A stretch of DNA of 64,000 nt, taken from NCBI RefSeq assembly GCF_901933205.1, contig NC_044571.1:10765420-10829419 (forward strand). Direction: 5' to 3'. How positions within the stretch are numbered: the stretch's first letter is position 1; each line of letters begins with the position of its first letter. Below the pieces are notes generated by a model. It was not told the DNA's origin. It saw only the letters and a program-made list of their open reading frames with translations, and ran no database searches. The translations under genes were made by a program, and so were the position numbers. The DNA is from Camarhynchus parvulus (Eukaryota; Chordata; Aves; Passeriformes; Thraupidae). Shown piece by piece: positions 25,090 to 37,500 of this stretch.

Positions 25090-25367
25090 CGTGTGCATAA
25101 ACACCTGATGGGAGAGTGAACGTAAACAACAGAGCCAGACAGTGAGGCCCAGTAAGAGAATGATAGACACAATTCTACATAAATTAAGAGGGAACTTTTT
25201 TAGTGTTAAAGGAGTCAAAGTCTGGCACAGGTTGCTCTGAGGCTTTGTCAAGTCTCCATGTTTTGAGATATTCAACACCTGTGGCCCTGAGCATGGTGCT
25301 GGGAGCAGAGACTGGACTGGACCATCTCTGGAGGTGCCTCCCTCTGGAGGGCTCAGGGATTCTGTGG
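25090..25367 (+). mobile_element. CR1 LINE 3' fragment
   Basis: In sense orientation it tracks the CR1 ORF2 C-terminus. GTGCATAAACACCTGATGGG corresponds to the 'tgtataaatacctgaaggg' block. AGAGCCAGACAGTGAGGCCC corresponds to 'gagccaggctcttctcagtggtgccc', with a deletion. TCTGGCACAGGTTGCTCTGAGG, AGTCTCCATGTTTTGAGATATTC and CTGGACTGGACCATCTCTGGAGG follow in the expected order, and it ends near GGGATTCTGTGG. Several indels have destroyed the reading frame. Frames at 25184-25411 (minus) and 25203-25511 (plus) lie on this relic and should not be called as genes. Confidence 0.85.
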
Positions 25368-28300
25368 TCCTGTGTCACAGGAGTGCTGTGCAGAGATGTC
25401 AATGTACACACTGCTTTGGGCTCTCACCACACTTACTCAGGTTGTTCTGATTGTGCAAGGATTGGGAGAAGGAATAACTCCAGTACAAAACCAGTAGGAA
25501 TGGCACTTTAGAACATATCTGCATTTCATTATTATTTACACCCATAAACCACAGAACTGACATTAATAAGAAACTCAGTGTCCCTGGTTAGTGGTGAAGC
25601 AAAAAAATCCCCACTCCAGAGCACACAACTAAAGAAAAATTCAACTTTCGGGACTACTCTAGGCATCATAATGGTTTGAGAAATGCAGAGAGCGGGAATA
25701 GAAAACAGAAGCTTGCTTCACAAGCAAGTACAGGATTAGGAAAATTATTGTAATGAAAACAAGAACATGAAACCAAAGCAGAAAATAAATACTGAGCAAT
25801 GAAGCTGAGTGGAGCTTGGAAATCTTGGCACTGGGGTGTTAAATTATGACATAAAGAGGTGAAAATCAGACAATCTATAAGCAGCCAGCTAAAATACTGT
25901 ACAGCTCTGTGCTGTAACAAAACTTAACACCAAATCTGTACTTTAGGCAATGTTGTATGATTAAAGAAATGTTCTTGTTGTGCTATCTGAAGCAGTATGC
26001 CAGAATATAGTAAATGATACCTTAAGAAAATTGACATTTATAGCTGAAGTCTTTATAGCAGCAGAGTACCAAACAAGCAAACAGATAACCTATCAAAACC
26101 TATTATTGTAAATTAGTTGTAAACATGCAGCATCTTTCTGGAAAGAAAAGGCTGTTTTCCTACCAAATAAAAATTGAGAGTGCATCTATAAAATCATCAA
26201 TGATATTTCTTTAGAAATTGCTCCCCCAGTTAAGATACTATGCCTTAAAATATGGATGAAGACAAAATGAGTCAAACACCCTATTAATGTATGTATTGCC
26301 AAGCACTCACAGTTACTGAGCTGTACACCACACAGTAAGTGACACATCATAGAGCAATGCTCATTCTCATCTTGGAGATGCCCAATGCTTCAATTTGGTT
26401 TTGTCTCATTTTCACCACTTTGTTTTACCTTTCTTTGGGTTTTTCAGGTTCCTGGCCTCCATCAGTTGTTCACTAGATAATGATTTCATACAAGAATACA
26501 GGGGTTTTCCTAATAATTTGCACCTCTCAGGTTAGTTATCTGAATTAAAGGACGTTGTATGGAAGCTGATAACTCAGCACTCCCTTAGTTTCCTATAGCA
26601 GGACAATCCTTAAAATAAAGCCAATCCAAAGGAAAACCTAGTGTTTTAGATCTGCTAACTCTATCTTGCAATATCAAGTATTAAGCTTATATTTTGTTTT
26701 GTCTCCAGTGATGTGTTTAGAAGAAAGCTATGGTATTTTGCATCAGCCTTAAAGAGTTTTGTTTATAAGTTTAATAAGAAAACAGAACTAAGTCCAAAAT
26801 ATAATTTAAAACAAAATAGCTAATTATGGAATTACTGAATGGTCAATAAAGTATCTTGGCTTGTAAAAATATAAAGCCTACTTGCTGTGAACACTGCTTA
26901 TGAATGCAATAAATTGTAACCATTTAATTTGCTTACTTGTTGTTTATTCTACATAGCCTATTTTTCCCTCATTAGAGCTCCTGCTTGTCTGCCCTCTCTT
27001 CGATACTCTTCACCAAAGCTCAGTCTTTGAATAGAAATTGCATAGCTGGTAACTCAGCATGTTTAAGGCAGAGGAAATCTCTGAAGTTCAGACTGAGAAG
27101 GCAGAAGAGAACAAGAGCCTTTGCAAGGGAAGCCTGTGTTAATATTTAAAACTAAAGCATAAATATAAAACCACCTATGTAGGTATTTTTTTCTGAAAAT
27201 GAAGTAGGTTCTCCCTTCCCTGCCATTTGCTAATAAATCATAAAGCTGCTTATTTTCTCATTCAAGAAGTAAAAATATACTGTACTTTATAAAGAAACTT
27301 GGAAGACCTATAGATTGACATTATTTATTACAATGTGCTATTCATTTTACAATTGGGCAGGTTTACAATTGCCAAAAAATAATTAGAAGTAGAGAGGAAA
27401 GAAGAATAATAGAAATATTGTAGACTCAATATGTAATCAAAACATTAAAAAATTTGTTTGATTTGATACACAACTAGAAAATAACTGAGTAATTTTGCTG
27501 AAGTTTTAATTTGTTAGTGCAAGTAATAAAAGGTAATTATGTGTCTAAAATTGCCTGTAGAAATGCAGAATTTGGGAAGAATGGAACATGTGAATCTTAA
27601 ATACCAATTCACTTGATTTATGATTGTATAGGTACAGCACTCAGATGTGTCCCTAGCCTCTGTCATTTGAAACTAATTGAGAGAATTAAATTAGGCTAAT
27701 ATCTTATTGCACTCAATCTTATCACCATATAATCATAGCAAAAATGTTTAATCAAAAGTTTAGATGTTCAATTCTAGTTTGTGTTAAGTCTTTAATGGAA
27801 GATTAATATCAATTAAGTTGAGGTAAAATCTTATGATCACAAATACGTATTTCAGAAAAATAATGATTTTGAAAAGCATTTGAAGTGACATTACTTGCTG
27901 GATACCAAATGAATGTTGAAAACTACACTTTAGCAAATGTAGTTGACATGACTGACTGCTGTGTGGGGCATGTATTTTTTTCCATAATTTTTAAAATATT
28001 TTTATTGTATTGCTGTTCATAGAGAAATTAAAAAGTTCATTGTAACCTAGTTTGGGAAATACAGTTATTACTTATGCATGTCACTGGATTGTATAAACAG
28101 TGTTTAATTTGTGGAAGTTAGTGTGGGTTATAACTTTCTATGAAGAGAAGCAGACTGAGCAGTTGAGAAAGGTCTGTTGGCCTTTTTCAAGTGCAAGATG
28201 AGCTGAGGCATTCGATCATTCTTCACCACATTCCCACCTGAGACCTAAGGAGTCAGCAATATAAATATGGGTTGAGGAGCAGGTAAAGTTACTTGTGGCT

Positions 28301-29300
28301 TATTTTTTACAATTGTGCACCTTCTGCGTGGCAAGCACTAAGTTAAAATTGTGGCTTATAACAAGAGAGTGGAAATCAACTTTTCTAGGACTACCTTCCA
28401 CAAATATGTCCCCCTTTCCCCCCAAAAAACCTATGGTTTTCACTGTTTTCCTAAGGACCTGTACCTTCCAAGGAAAAGTGTATTCATGCCTTTGTGTTCA
28501 TGTTTCAGAAGCTGCCTGGTGAATGCTGTCTCCACAGGAGCAGACAGATTTACAGGAGGACAGTCTCCACAGATTTAAACTCTACACCAAAATTATCATA
28601 TAAGTTGCATTTTGATACTTAAGGAAGATCAGAAATGTCAGGAAAGTGAAGTACAGAGAGAGGTCCTGGGCCAGAGTGATCTGTCTGTGGAGTTGTGGGT
28701 CGCAGTGGTGTGTCAGTCTGCGAGCCCATGTAGCTTGAATATGATGGACAGGTCAGAGACTCCCTTATGCCTTTAGCAATGATGCAGATATTCATCACAG
28801 GTACTGTGCAGGTGTGATTTGACCCAGTTTTGGGTTCTGTGTTTTTATCCACTCAGAAGTGAAGTCAAATTGTGCAGGCTGTTGAAATTGGTAAGAGCAG
28901 ATGAAACCAGGTCTGCAACACATTATCCATACCAAGTGCATTCCACTGCTGGCAATTGACCCTTAACTTGCCCTTTTTGAGTAGATTAATATCACAGTTT
29001 CAGCAGTAATTAGATGAATGGTCATGCTGCAGATTACAGTGCCACAAACTGTTAAGCAGTGGCCTGATGACCACAGTGGAAATAAATGCTCATATAAAAG
29101 GTCCATTTCCTTGGTAAAGGTAGTTTGGTAACATTATCTGTCCTGAGTAGCTGGTATCACTTGTAGTGCTATCATTAGGAAAGAACTGTTAAAACAGACA
29201 TTTAAGCTTTTTTTTTCTGAATAAAGAACTCTGTATATAGATACTGTTATCGAAGTACATAAAATAATTTATGTTGGTATCAAAAATTTAATATTGCCAT
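25368..29300. other. AT-rich noncoding DNA, no gene seen
   Basis: Nothing recognisable. Frames at 25666-25920 (minus), 28295-28522 and 28351-28578 (plus) are short and unrelated to any family I know. Confidence 0.5.
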
Positions 29301-32300
29301 TTATTTAGGTAAATAATTGTAGTACTATTTGTATTTATGCATTTGAAATTTCTAGGAAGTGCTAGAATATAAATTGTTCCATGTTTTGAATAAATAAACA
29401 AATGCCTTTTGGTTTATTTTAAGAACCAGCAAACTCTCACAAAATTAGCGCAGTTGCGTTGAAAGGAAAGGTTCAAATAAAACATATGGTGTTCATGGAG
29501 AAGGAGAAATGCTCCCACTCAATATTGCATAGAGTCCCTGCTAAGTTTTGGACACTGTTTGCAGAACTAGAAGATGGAGTATCAGATTTACAGCTTAGAT
29601 TGCATCTCATTATTATTGGAAAGTGATAGTTGTTAGTGGGTCACTTCTGACTGGATTTTTTGATAGCAATCATGTAATAGAAAATAGAAAAAGAAAATAT
29701 TTCTCTTACACCTTCCAAGAATGATCACAGCAGTACTTCCTATCAACACAAGGACTGGGGGCTGCTCTGGGTTTCTCCAGCTGCCTGTGCCATCCTGACT
29801 TTTTTCTTGCATGTATGAGAAACCACCCTAGAAGAAAGCACATTCTATGAAGGGTTGCTAGTACTAAGCTCCTGCAGCTTCTCCTTTCTTCCTCCTTAGA
29901 AATGTGTATAGAAAGTAAAAAAGAGCATCTTCATTAACTTGTAGAGCTTGGACACTGTCCTATTATCAGGCTTTGTGGCTCTGGGATCATGTGCTGCCTG
30001 GAATGCTGTCATAGCAACTGAGGATATTATCCACATTCTACTATTTCTCAAATTAGGTGAGTCAGACTATTGGTCCTTGTATCCCGCAGAAGCAGAAAGG
30101 AATTACAGGTCATGTCACTATAACTGGATGACTGAAAATAAGTCTAATGATCACTGACATTCATACTCATTGGTTTGACAACTGGTGCAGATGCCAGCAA
30201 TGATATGTCTGGCTCTTGACAGGCTTAAGCAGCCCTCAGTCTTCTGAGCATATGGTTTCATACAACTGCACCACTGAGTCACACCAACAGTGTTCCCAGA
30301 GAAAGCTGAGGGAGCAATGATGGGAAAAACAACAAACACCACCTTGTTTTCAAAGCTATTTGAGGATTTTACACTAGATAATTGTCTGTTACTCTGAATT
30401 CCTCAATTTCTATGGAAATAAATTCATCTGAAGACAAAGTCAAGCAAGGAAAGTTAAAATTTGGTTCATATTTAGTGCCAAGACTGATGGAAGACTGTGA
30501 TAAAATACATAACACCATATGAGATTTCAGCTTGGGATATGGTACACATCTTCTCTCTTCCAGTTTTGTGGTTTGTTTGGGTGTCTTCTCCTCCCACAGC
30601 CTATTTGTATTGCTACAGAGATTAACATGTCTTCTACATTATATTGTTCAGGAAAATTAAAATTCCCAAATGTTTTCTGTCCATTACATTCCTACTTCTT
30701 TACCAGCTGCCTTTCTTATTCATTACAAACACCAAGTGCTTTATCAGCTTTCTCTGTTGGTGACTCTGCATATGTCACACCATTCTGCTATTTTATTTAT
30801 TAATTTGGCATTATTTGGCAGTTATATGATTAGTCCTGTTACTTGCTGTTATAACCTCAAAATGTATTGTTGTATATCAAAGTGATACAATCCAGAAGTC
30901 TGCTTATGTTCCTTCTCCTATTCTAAGGTAATGGATTTGCACTTAAGCTACTGTTGTAAAATTCACGTAAAATTTAAAGGTAGGGCAGCTCTCCTAAGTG
31001 ATCAAGGGCCGGTTTCCATGAGCTCTAATGAAATTATTTTGTGACAGTTTTTTTCCCCCAGTCATAGTAAAGTATTCTGATAATAATGGATCTTTAATTA
31101 TTGCTGGTCTTAGGGAGAAGTATCATTTTATCAGAGATCACAGTGGTGTATTACCTAGGGTGTATATCTCTCATTCAACTCCTTATGTTTTCTGTCTTCA
31201 GTACATTTTTTTACACTGATTTTTCAGGTTTTATATTGATATGAACATTTAATGGACTTTCACTGGAATTTGAATTTCAAATCTAAAGCAAAAAGAATTC
31301 TTATGGCTTCTGTGAATTGGGATAGAGAAAAATTAATCTGTTGTCTTTTTGTACATTTTCTTGTTTACCACTCATTGCCTTGTAGGTATTTAATTGAGGG
31401 TCCTCTGATTATCAGCATGGATTGGTATTGTTGCACTCCAGGAATTGTTAACAGTGGGACAGATGTTTTAGGAGTCAGCAGAGGCATTGATAGCATACTG
31501 GCATGAATAATAAAAAACTCAACATATCTACAAGGAAGAAATGGAAAAAAAATCACACAGACTTCCTTTTCTTGTTCTAAATGAAAAACTCGTGCTGGGG
31601 CACATAATGTGTTTAAGATGCTGATCGACAGCAATAAACTTGCAAGCTCCTTCTCTTTTATTTGCCTCATCAGGTGGTAGGTTGCATAAACTGTCATGCT
31701 ATCCAGAATAAAGGAGCTAAGGGTCCTTTGGAAATATTTGAATTCATTGTGCATGTTATTATTCTTCCAAGACTTGCCTTAGCCAGAAGGGATAGTTCCA
31801 TTTATAACCCTGCCTGTGACGCTGTTGTATATTCTGGTCAGGTGTGTGTAAGTGAAGACTGGGAATGAGTAATGGAAAAAAAAAAGGGGCATTTTCTTAA
31901 CAGATCATAAAAAACCCTCAGAATGCCAGGTCTGTGTAAATCAGGATATGATAATGGACTAAATATTATGGTGCGTAGCGTGAGGCAGAGTTTAAAATTA
32001 GGTAAAGAAAGGGAGCTGAAGCAGAGTCAATCTTTTTTTCATAATCAGATCTATCTTTATGATAAAGTAGCCCACACATTCCAATATAGAGTACTACCAG
32101 TAATAAGAGGTAAACTCATTTTTAGGTAGATTTTCTCATAAATTTTGTTTACAATATCTTTGCAAACCTGACTTTGGATGTAGAATAACTTTTGGACTGA
32201 CCTTTCTACTTTGAAGTTTTTACTGAACCTGAATAATATTGAGATGGTCAATTTGTTTCTTTCCACATATTCTCAAGGTGGGATAAAATGTTTGTTTGTT

Positions 32301-33290
32301 TTCCAATGTGAATGAAGAGAGGAGACAAAATAATGAAACATTTGGAAATTGCTTTCACCAATATGGAGAGCACAAGACACAGGTCTGCTAAAAAGCATGA
32401 TCTCTACTGGTGTATTTTTACATGAGTTTATGAAACACCCCAGCTTGTCCAAGCTATGAGCTCTTGAAAATCACATTTTATATGCTCTTAGTAAGGGCTT
32501 AGTTGAATTTTGCATGTACATGCCCTGAAGTTTCAAACCAAATGAGCTTATTCCAGTTCAAGGCCGCACAGGATTTTCCTTAATAATTGGACTTTGAATT
32601 TGCTTCAGACCATGTTGAATCCAGCTCTGTGCTTCTGCCATGTCTCATGTGCAAGTATGGTGCATGTGAGCTGGAGATAACAATACCAAACTAACAAACA
32701 ATCAGCTTCAATAGTTTTAGGAAGTGAATTGGACCTAATATAAGTGGAAAAATGATCTTAGAACTTTGTGGCAAGACACAGTGAAAGTCTGACCAGCAAA
32801 GGGATTAAATTCTAATGCTGGATTGTGTCATGTACAGTGATAGGGTGTTGAGATTGGAAATTAGGCAAGGTTTGCAAGTGATGTCTCGGAGCCAGTTGAA
32901 AGTACTAGATCTGGTTGATGCTGCGACCTGAGGGAGTAGAAAGTTGAGACTGAGATTTGAAGGGTGATATTAGTTAACAGAAAGAAACTAGGGTTTCCTT
33001 GAAAGAATAAACAGAAAAGGCTATCCTTCTTCAAGTGCTCAAGTCCCTGTCTTTCTGTCATCTGAATTAGAAAGAAAAACTCCTTGTCCTCATTGCTACT
33101 TTGCCATGAGAAGGTGTTGGACAACGTGTGACTCCCTATACTACTAATAGAAACCCAGTGGGATTATCTGCCAGGCAAATGGGCATGTAGAACAATGCTT
33201 TTGCAATATCTGGGATGAAATGCACTGAGGAAATGCACTTCATGGAGAGATGGGTATAAAGTCCACTGGCCATCAGTACAGTGTTTGTTC
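29301..33290. other. AT-rich noncoding DNA, no gene seen
   Basis: No exon is supported. The frame at 31365-31754 (minus, 129 codons) is among the longest in the window, but its translation has no recognisable domain and no clear splice context. It overlaps a moderately complex, repeat-free stretch (31620-31860) that might be conserved noncoding sequence. Confidence 0.45.
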
Positions 33291-33346
33291 ATGGTTTGAC
33301 ATGATGATCTTAAAGATCTTTCTCAATCGAAATGATTCTGTGATTT
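33291..33346 (+). mobile_element. Short CR1 LINE 3' terminus
   Basis: The sequence GGTTTGACATGATGATCTTAAAG, then AAATGATTCTGTGATTTT, is the last 50-60 bp of a sense CR1 ('ggttggacttgatgatcttaaaggt...aatgattctgtgatt'). Only the extreme 3' end is recognisable. Confidence 0.75.
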
Positions 33347-34461
33347 TTTCCTGTCTGTCAGAGTAATCACACAGAATTTGTTTCCAAGAGACTTTCATGA
33401 GAATATATTCAAATTGGTGGAACATTCCATGTTTAAATGAGGGGTTTCAGAAGGGGAAAGGACAAGACAAAAATAGTTGGGTGCTGTTCTGAAGAACATC
33501 TATTCCAAAGAGATCATATGTGACACTGTGTAAATGTTTCCTCAGTGCTTGACTTGGTTTCATCAGGATCTGACTGTCAGCAGTTCCAAACTCCACAGAT
33601 GTACTCACGTGCAGTGGATTTTGACTTTACCAACTGATCTTTCATTACTGGATGCACTGACTGGCATTTCAAAGGAGAAAGGAGAGATTCCTGACCTAAA
33701 TGCCACTGTCTTTAAGTTCTTTGTTTTGAATCAGTACATTACTGTCTCCTTTGTACATAAATGGCAGCTTGGGATGTACAAGATATGAAAGGAATATGTT
33801 CCTAAAAAAGGCCATCTTCTACTGTGAATGTGAAATGAAATAATCTGTAGGCTCTCCCAATGAGAAGAACTTCCATCCTTTTCTTACTCATTGAAACAAG
33901 GTTTTAAGTCCCAAAACCCCACCCCTACATATGGGAAAATATTTTTGTTATCATGCATGTGCAGAAGATGACTGAAATAAATCCTGGCAATATCTTCTAT
34001 CACTTTTCTAAATCAGCATACTCAGCTTTGCCATCTTAGCCATGCTTTTTTCCAACTTGTGTTCTTCTAATAATGCCAACTTAATTTGCCACCTCGTTAC
34101 TCTTGCAATGAACTGGTATAAATTTGTTAGCATGTTAATTCACATTGTGTGAATGTGCGAAGTAGTATAGTGACAAATCAGTTTTTTATTAGGAACTTTT
34201 TAATCCTAGAGTCTCTCAAGACTGTATATGGAAGACAAAATGTATTTTTCCTTTTTCACACAAATATATTCCTTGTGATATATTGTTATAATCTCTAACC
34301 CCATGCTTGAAATATACACAGAATTTTGCTGTGAATTTTCTACATTCTTTAAAGATTTACAGTTCAGCAGAATGCTTTTTAACTTAACTTGTTGTTTTCC
34401 TATAGACCTTGGTTATGTTTAAATAATCATTAAAGTGCTTATAACTTAATCATATTATCTT
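33347..34461. other. AT-rich noncoding DNA, no gene seen
   Basis: No repeat or coding sequence recognised; the frame at 33534-33788 (84 codons) has no family resemblance. Confidence 0.5.
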
Positions 34462-34522
34462 AACTGTTGGACTCAATGATCTTAAGGTTCTTTTTGAATC
34501 TAAATTATTCTGTGGTTCTATT
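34462..34522 (+). mobile_element. Short CR1 LINE 3' terminus
   Basis: TGTTGGACTCAATGATCTTAAGG, then AATTATTCTGTGGTTCTATTC, matches the sense CR1 3' end ('ggttggactcgatgatcttaaaggt...attctgtgattctat'). It lies about 1.1 kb from a similar 3' terminus at 33291 in the same orientation. I see no CR1 sequence joining them, so they are probably separate insertions. Confidence 0.75.
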
Positions 34523-37500
34523 CAGAATGAAGGAAAACAATTTTCTCTTTCTCAGACAAAGAAAAATATCTCAGATAGGTCTCCTTAGAAGTTTCTTAAA
34601 CCACAGTCATAAATGCTGTTTGTGAAGAGGAATGATCAAAATTATGCAACTAGCATAATTATTTTGTTATTTTGACAGGGGGGAAAGGCTTGGGGGGGGT
34701 TGGTGTAGGGAGGAGGGACAATGTAGCAAAACCTAGTACTCCTGCCAGCTTTGAGACTGTGTTTACACCAAAACCTCTTAAAAATGGATTGACCATGATT
34801 AATACACGTCCTACTTCATATTTGCTCTGTAGGAGCTCTTAATGTTCCCTGCCTCCTCTCAAAGATGATTAGATAATCAACAGGCTGGATGTGGGTTTTA
34901 GTTTCAGTTTGGGTTTTTTGCTTAAATGTGTTAGTGTGATATTTATTACAATTATTTCACATCTATGTGTTTTAGTCTAAGAGATAGAGTCAGGAATGAT
35001 TTTAAGAATACCATTTTTTTAATACCCAGTGGATAAATAGATGTCAAAAGCATGGAATGTGTGACAGCTGGGGAAAAGAATGAGGCGATAAAAAGAAACT
35101 CCTTTAAGTTGAATTTAAGGGGAAAAAATGCCATCTTTCCTATTGACAAATTCTCACTCAGACTGTTAGAGAGAGTAGGGCAGCTTCTATACTTTCATGT
35201 GGCTGATAATACACAGCCTCAGTCCAGAACATGCAGCATGCCTGATGTATTTATCTTACAAAGCACTTTCTTCCACTGCTCTTGGTTTTGATACCTGTCT
35301 CTAGTGCAAGCACTTATCTATATAGGCCCACATGGTACTACAGTATGTAGAGATAAACATGTTCGCCTATCAAACCTTCTCTATGTTTTGCATTGGGATA
35401 AAAGCCCAGTCGTAGTCTCAGCTCCTTTGCTAACAATCCCAGCTTCCTTGCCACAAGTGATCTGATACTTTCACTCTTTAACACCTAATTTACTATGGTA
35501 AGAACTACCCATGCAAGGCTATTTCTTAGTACATATTCTTAACTTTAAATATGTGCATTGTCTATGACTCCAATACTTGTGTATGTATACCCAAGTATAA
35601 ATCTATAAGTTCAGTGTAATTAGGAACCTTCTTACAGATTTATGAAGTCTTTACATGAGCAGGTATTTGTATTAAGGTGAAGTTACTGAACAATACCCTT
35701 AAAAAGTTGCACGCAACAAACATGTGTCTCCAATAAGGTTTCTATGGCATTGACAAAAGTAAGAACAGAGAAAGTAAGAAAGACCAAAGAAGAACATTGT
35801 TTCCTTATCCAAAGCTCTGTAATCAGTAGTGCTTTCTTCTGGTGTTTCTGTCTGTAAGAATTGTGTGACAGTAAACTTCAAAAAAACAACAACAAAATCC
35901 CCACAGAAAACCTAAACCCGAAACTTAAAGCATATTTAATTTCAGAGCATGGGCAAGACAATGCAATTTGAAATTAGACTTCAAGGCATTAGTCATTTGA
36001 GTTAGATGAGGTGACTGTACATAAGGTAGGTGGACATCTAGTGATGAATTCTCAATTTAGCCCTCTAGTGTAGCTTGAACAACAATATTTGTCTGACTCT
36101 TGCTGGTAGTCAGTACTGTACATGAAGTGGCACTGTGTTTGCTATGTTTTGAATGGATAAAGGAGTGTTGTTGAAATTGTCAACTTAAGAAGCCAGACGA
36201 TTTTTAATTTTATGCAAACTGAGAGATTTGATTACTTCATAAATTACTTCACATCTAGAACTTGGAAGGGAGGGAGTGTTTTTTACAAGGATTTCATACA
36301 TTAATCTGAAATACTGAAATATGTGAGAGTCTTGGTGTAATTCCTGTCCCAAACAACTCTCTGGTAATCTTAACTCTGAACATGCATTTGGATTGGTAGC
36401 AACTTTGTTTAATTCTTGTGTGATGTTAGTTAAAACTCTTCTGCAAATAAATTATGTTGACCAAATGATCTGAATAGTTTTTTCTACCTCAGTATAATAA
36501 ACATTCTTCACAGAAACTGGAATAATCATTTAGTGCTGGAGTGAGACTGCAGCCGAGCATGAATCATTTAAAGTTTGCAGAGTACCAGTGCTCTGTGTGT
36601 TAACCTTGATGTAGAGGATAGCTCTCATAGGAGAGCCTGATCCCTAGATCATAAATAAAAAAAAAACTTAGCAGTAGAACCATTGAGAGTTTAGTCAAGG
36701 AGTTTATTTTTTGACCTGGCCTCTAGAAATATCCATGATCTAAAGTGTAGTTTGAACCTATTTCAATCTTCTTTATGCTGATTTAATGAAGTGGTCCCTT
36801 TCTCTCTTTTGGCAAAAATTTAGACTTTTTGTTGTAGTTACACCGGCGTGGCAGGAGTTGCAGGCCTACAGAACCTAGGATAAAAGTCAGAGGCTTCTTA
36901 GCAGCAGTTTGAGCTATTTCTTTGTAGCAAATAAATATATCAGTGTGACTATTAATGCCCTTTAGGAAAAAAAAGCAAAACAAAAAAACAAGTAAAATCT
37001 GCAATTTTTTGGAAAGAGTTTTAATCAGGAGGAAAGTGTTAAGTAATGGATTTGAAAATGTTGATTCTGTGAATATGGGATAAATATGTGATTTGCATGA
37101 TTTACTATATTAACTTTGCAATGTAAATATTAGTTAAATATTTATTTCTACATCTTTTTTTCTTGAAGTATTTATTCATACAATTCTGCTTCACGATGCA
37201 TGCTACTTTTGAAAAGCTCAGCAGGTTGAGGGTGTGACAAAACCTCAGGACCAAAATGTTTGGACACAGAAAATTTAAAGGATGTTTCAGTCAGCAGATG
37301 AGTGAGTAGAAGAGAGCAGACCAGACATATCTATATAAATCCTGGCAGAATGCCAGGCATAGGCAATTGCCCTGTAGACCAGTAGAGTGTGAATATTATA
37401 GGTAACATATGGAGACAACTGTCACATCTTACAAGTAGTTTTGTGCAGCAGATATTTCTGGAGCTTTCGAGGTTATGTCATCTTGTCTTAAAGCAAAGAA

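Noticed and set aside
25184..25511. Frames of 75 and 102 codons on opposite strands
   Set aside because: Both sit on the CR1 relic at 25090-25367.
31365..31754. 129-codon minus-strand frame
   Set aside because: No family resemblance, no upstream promoter or splice signals that single it out, and length compatible with chance.
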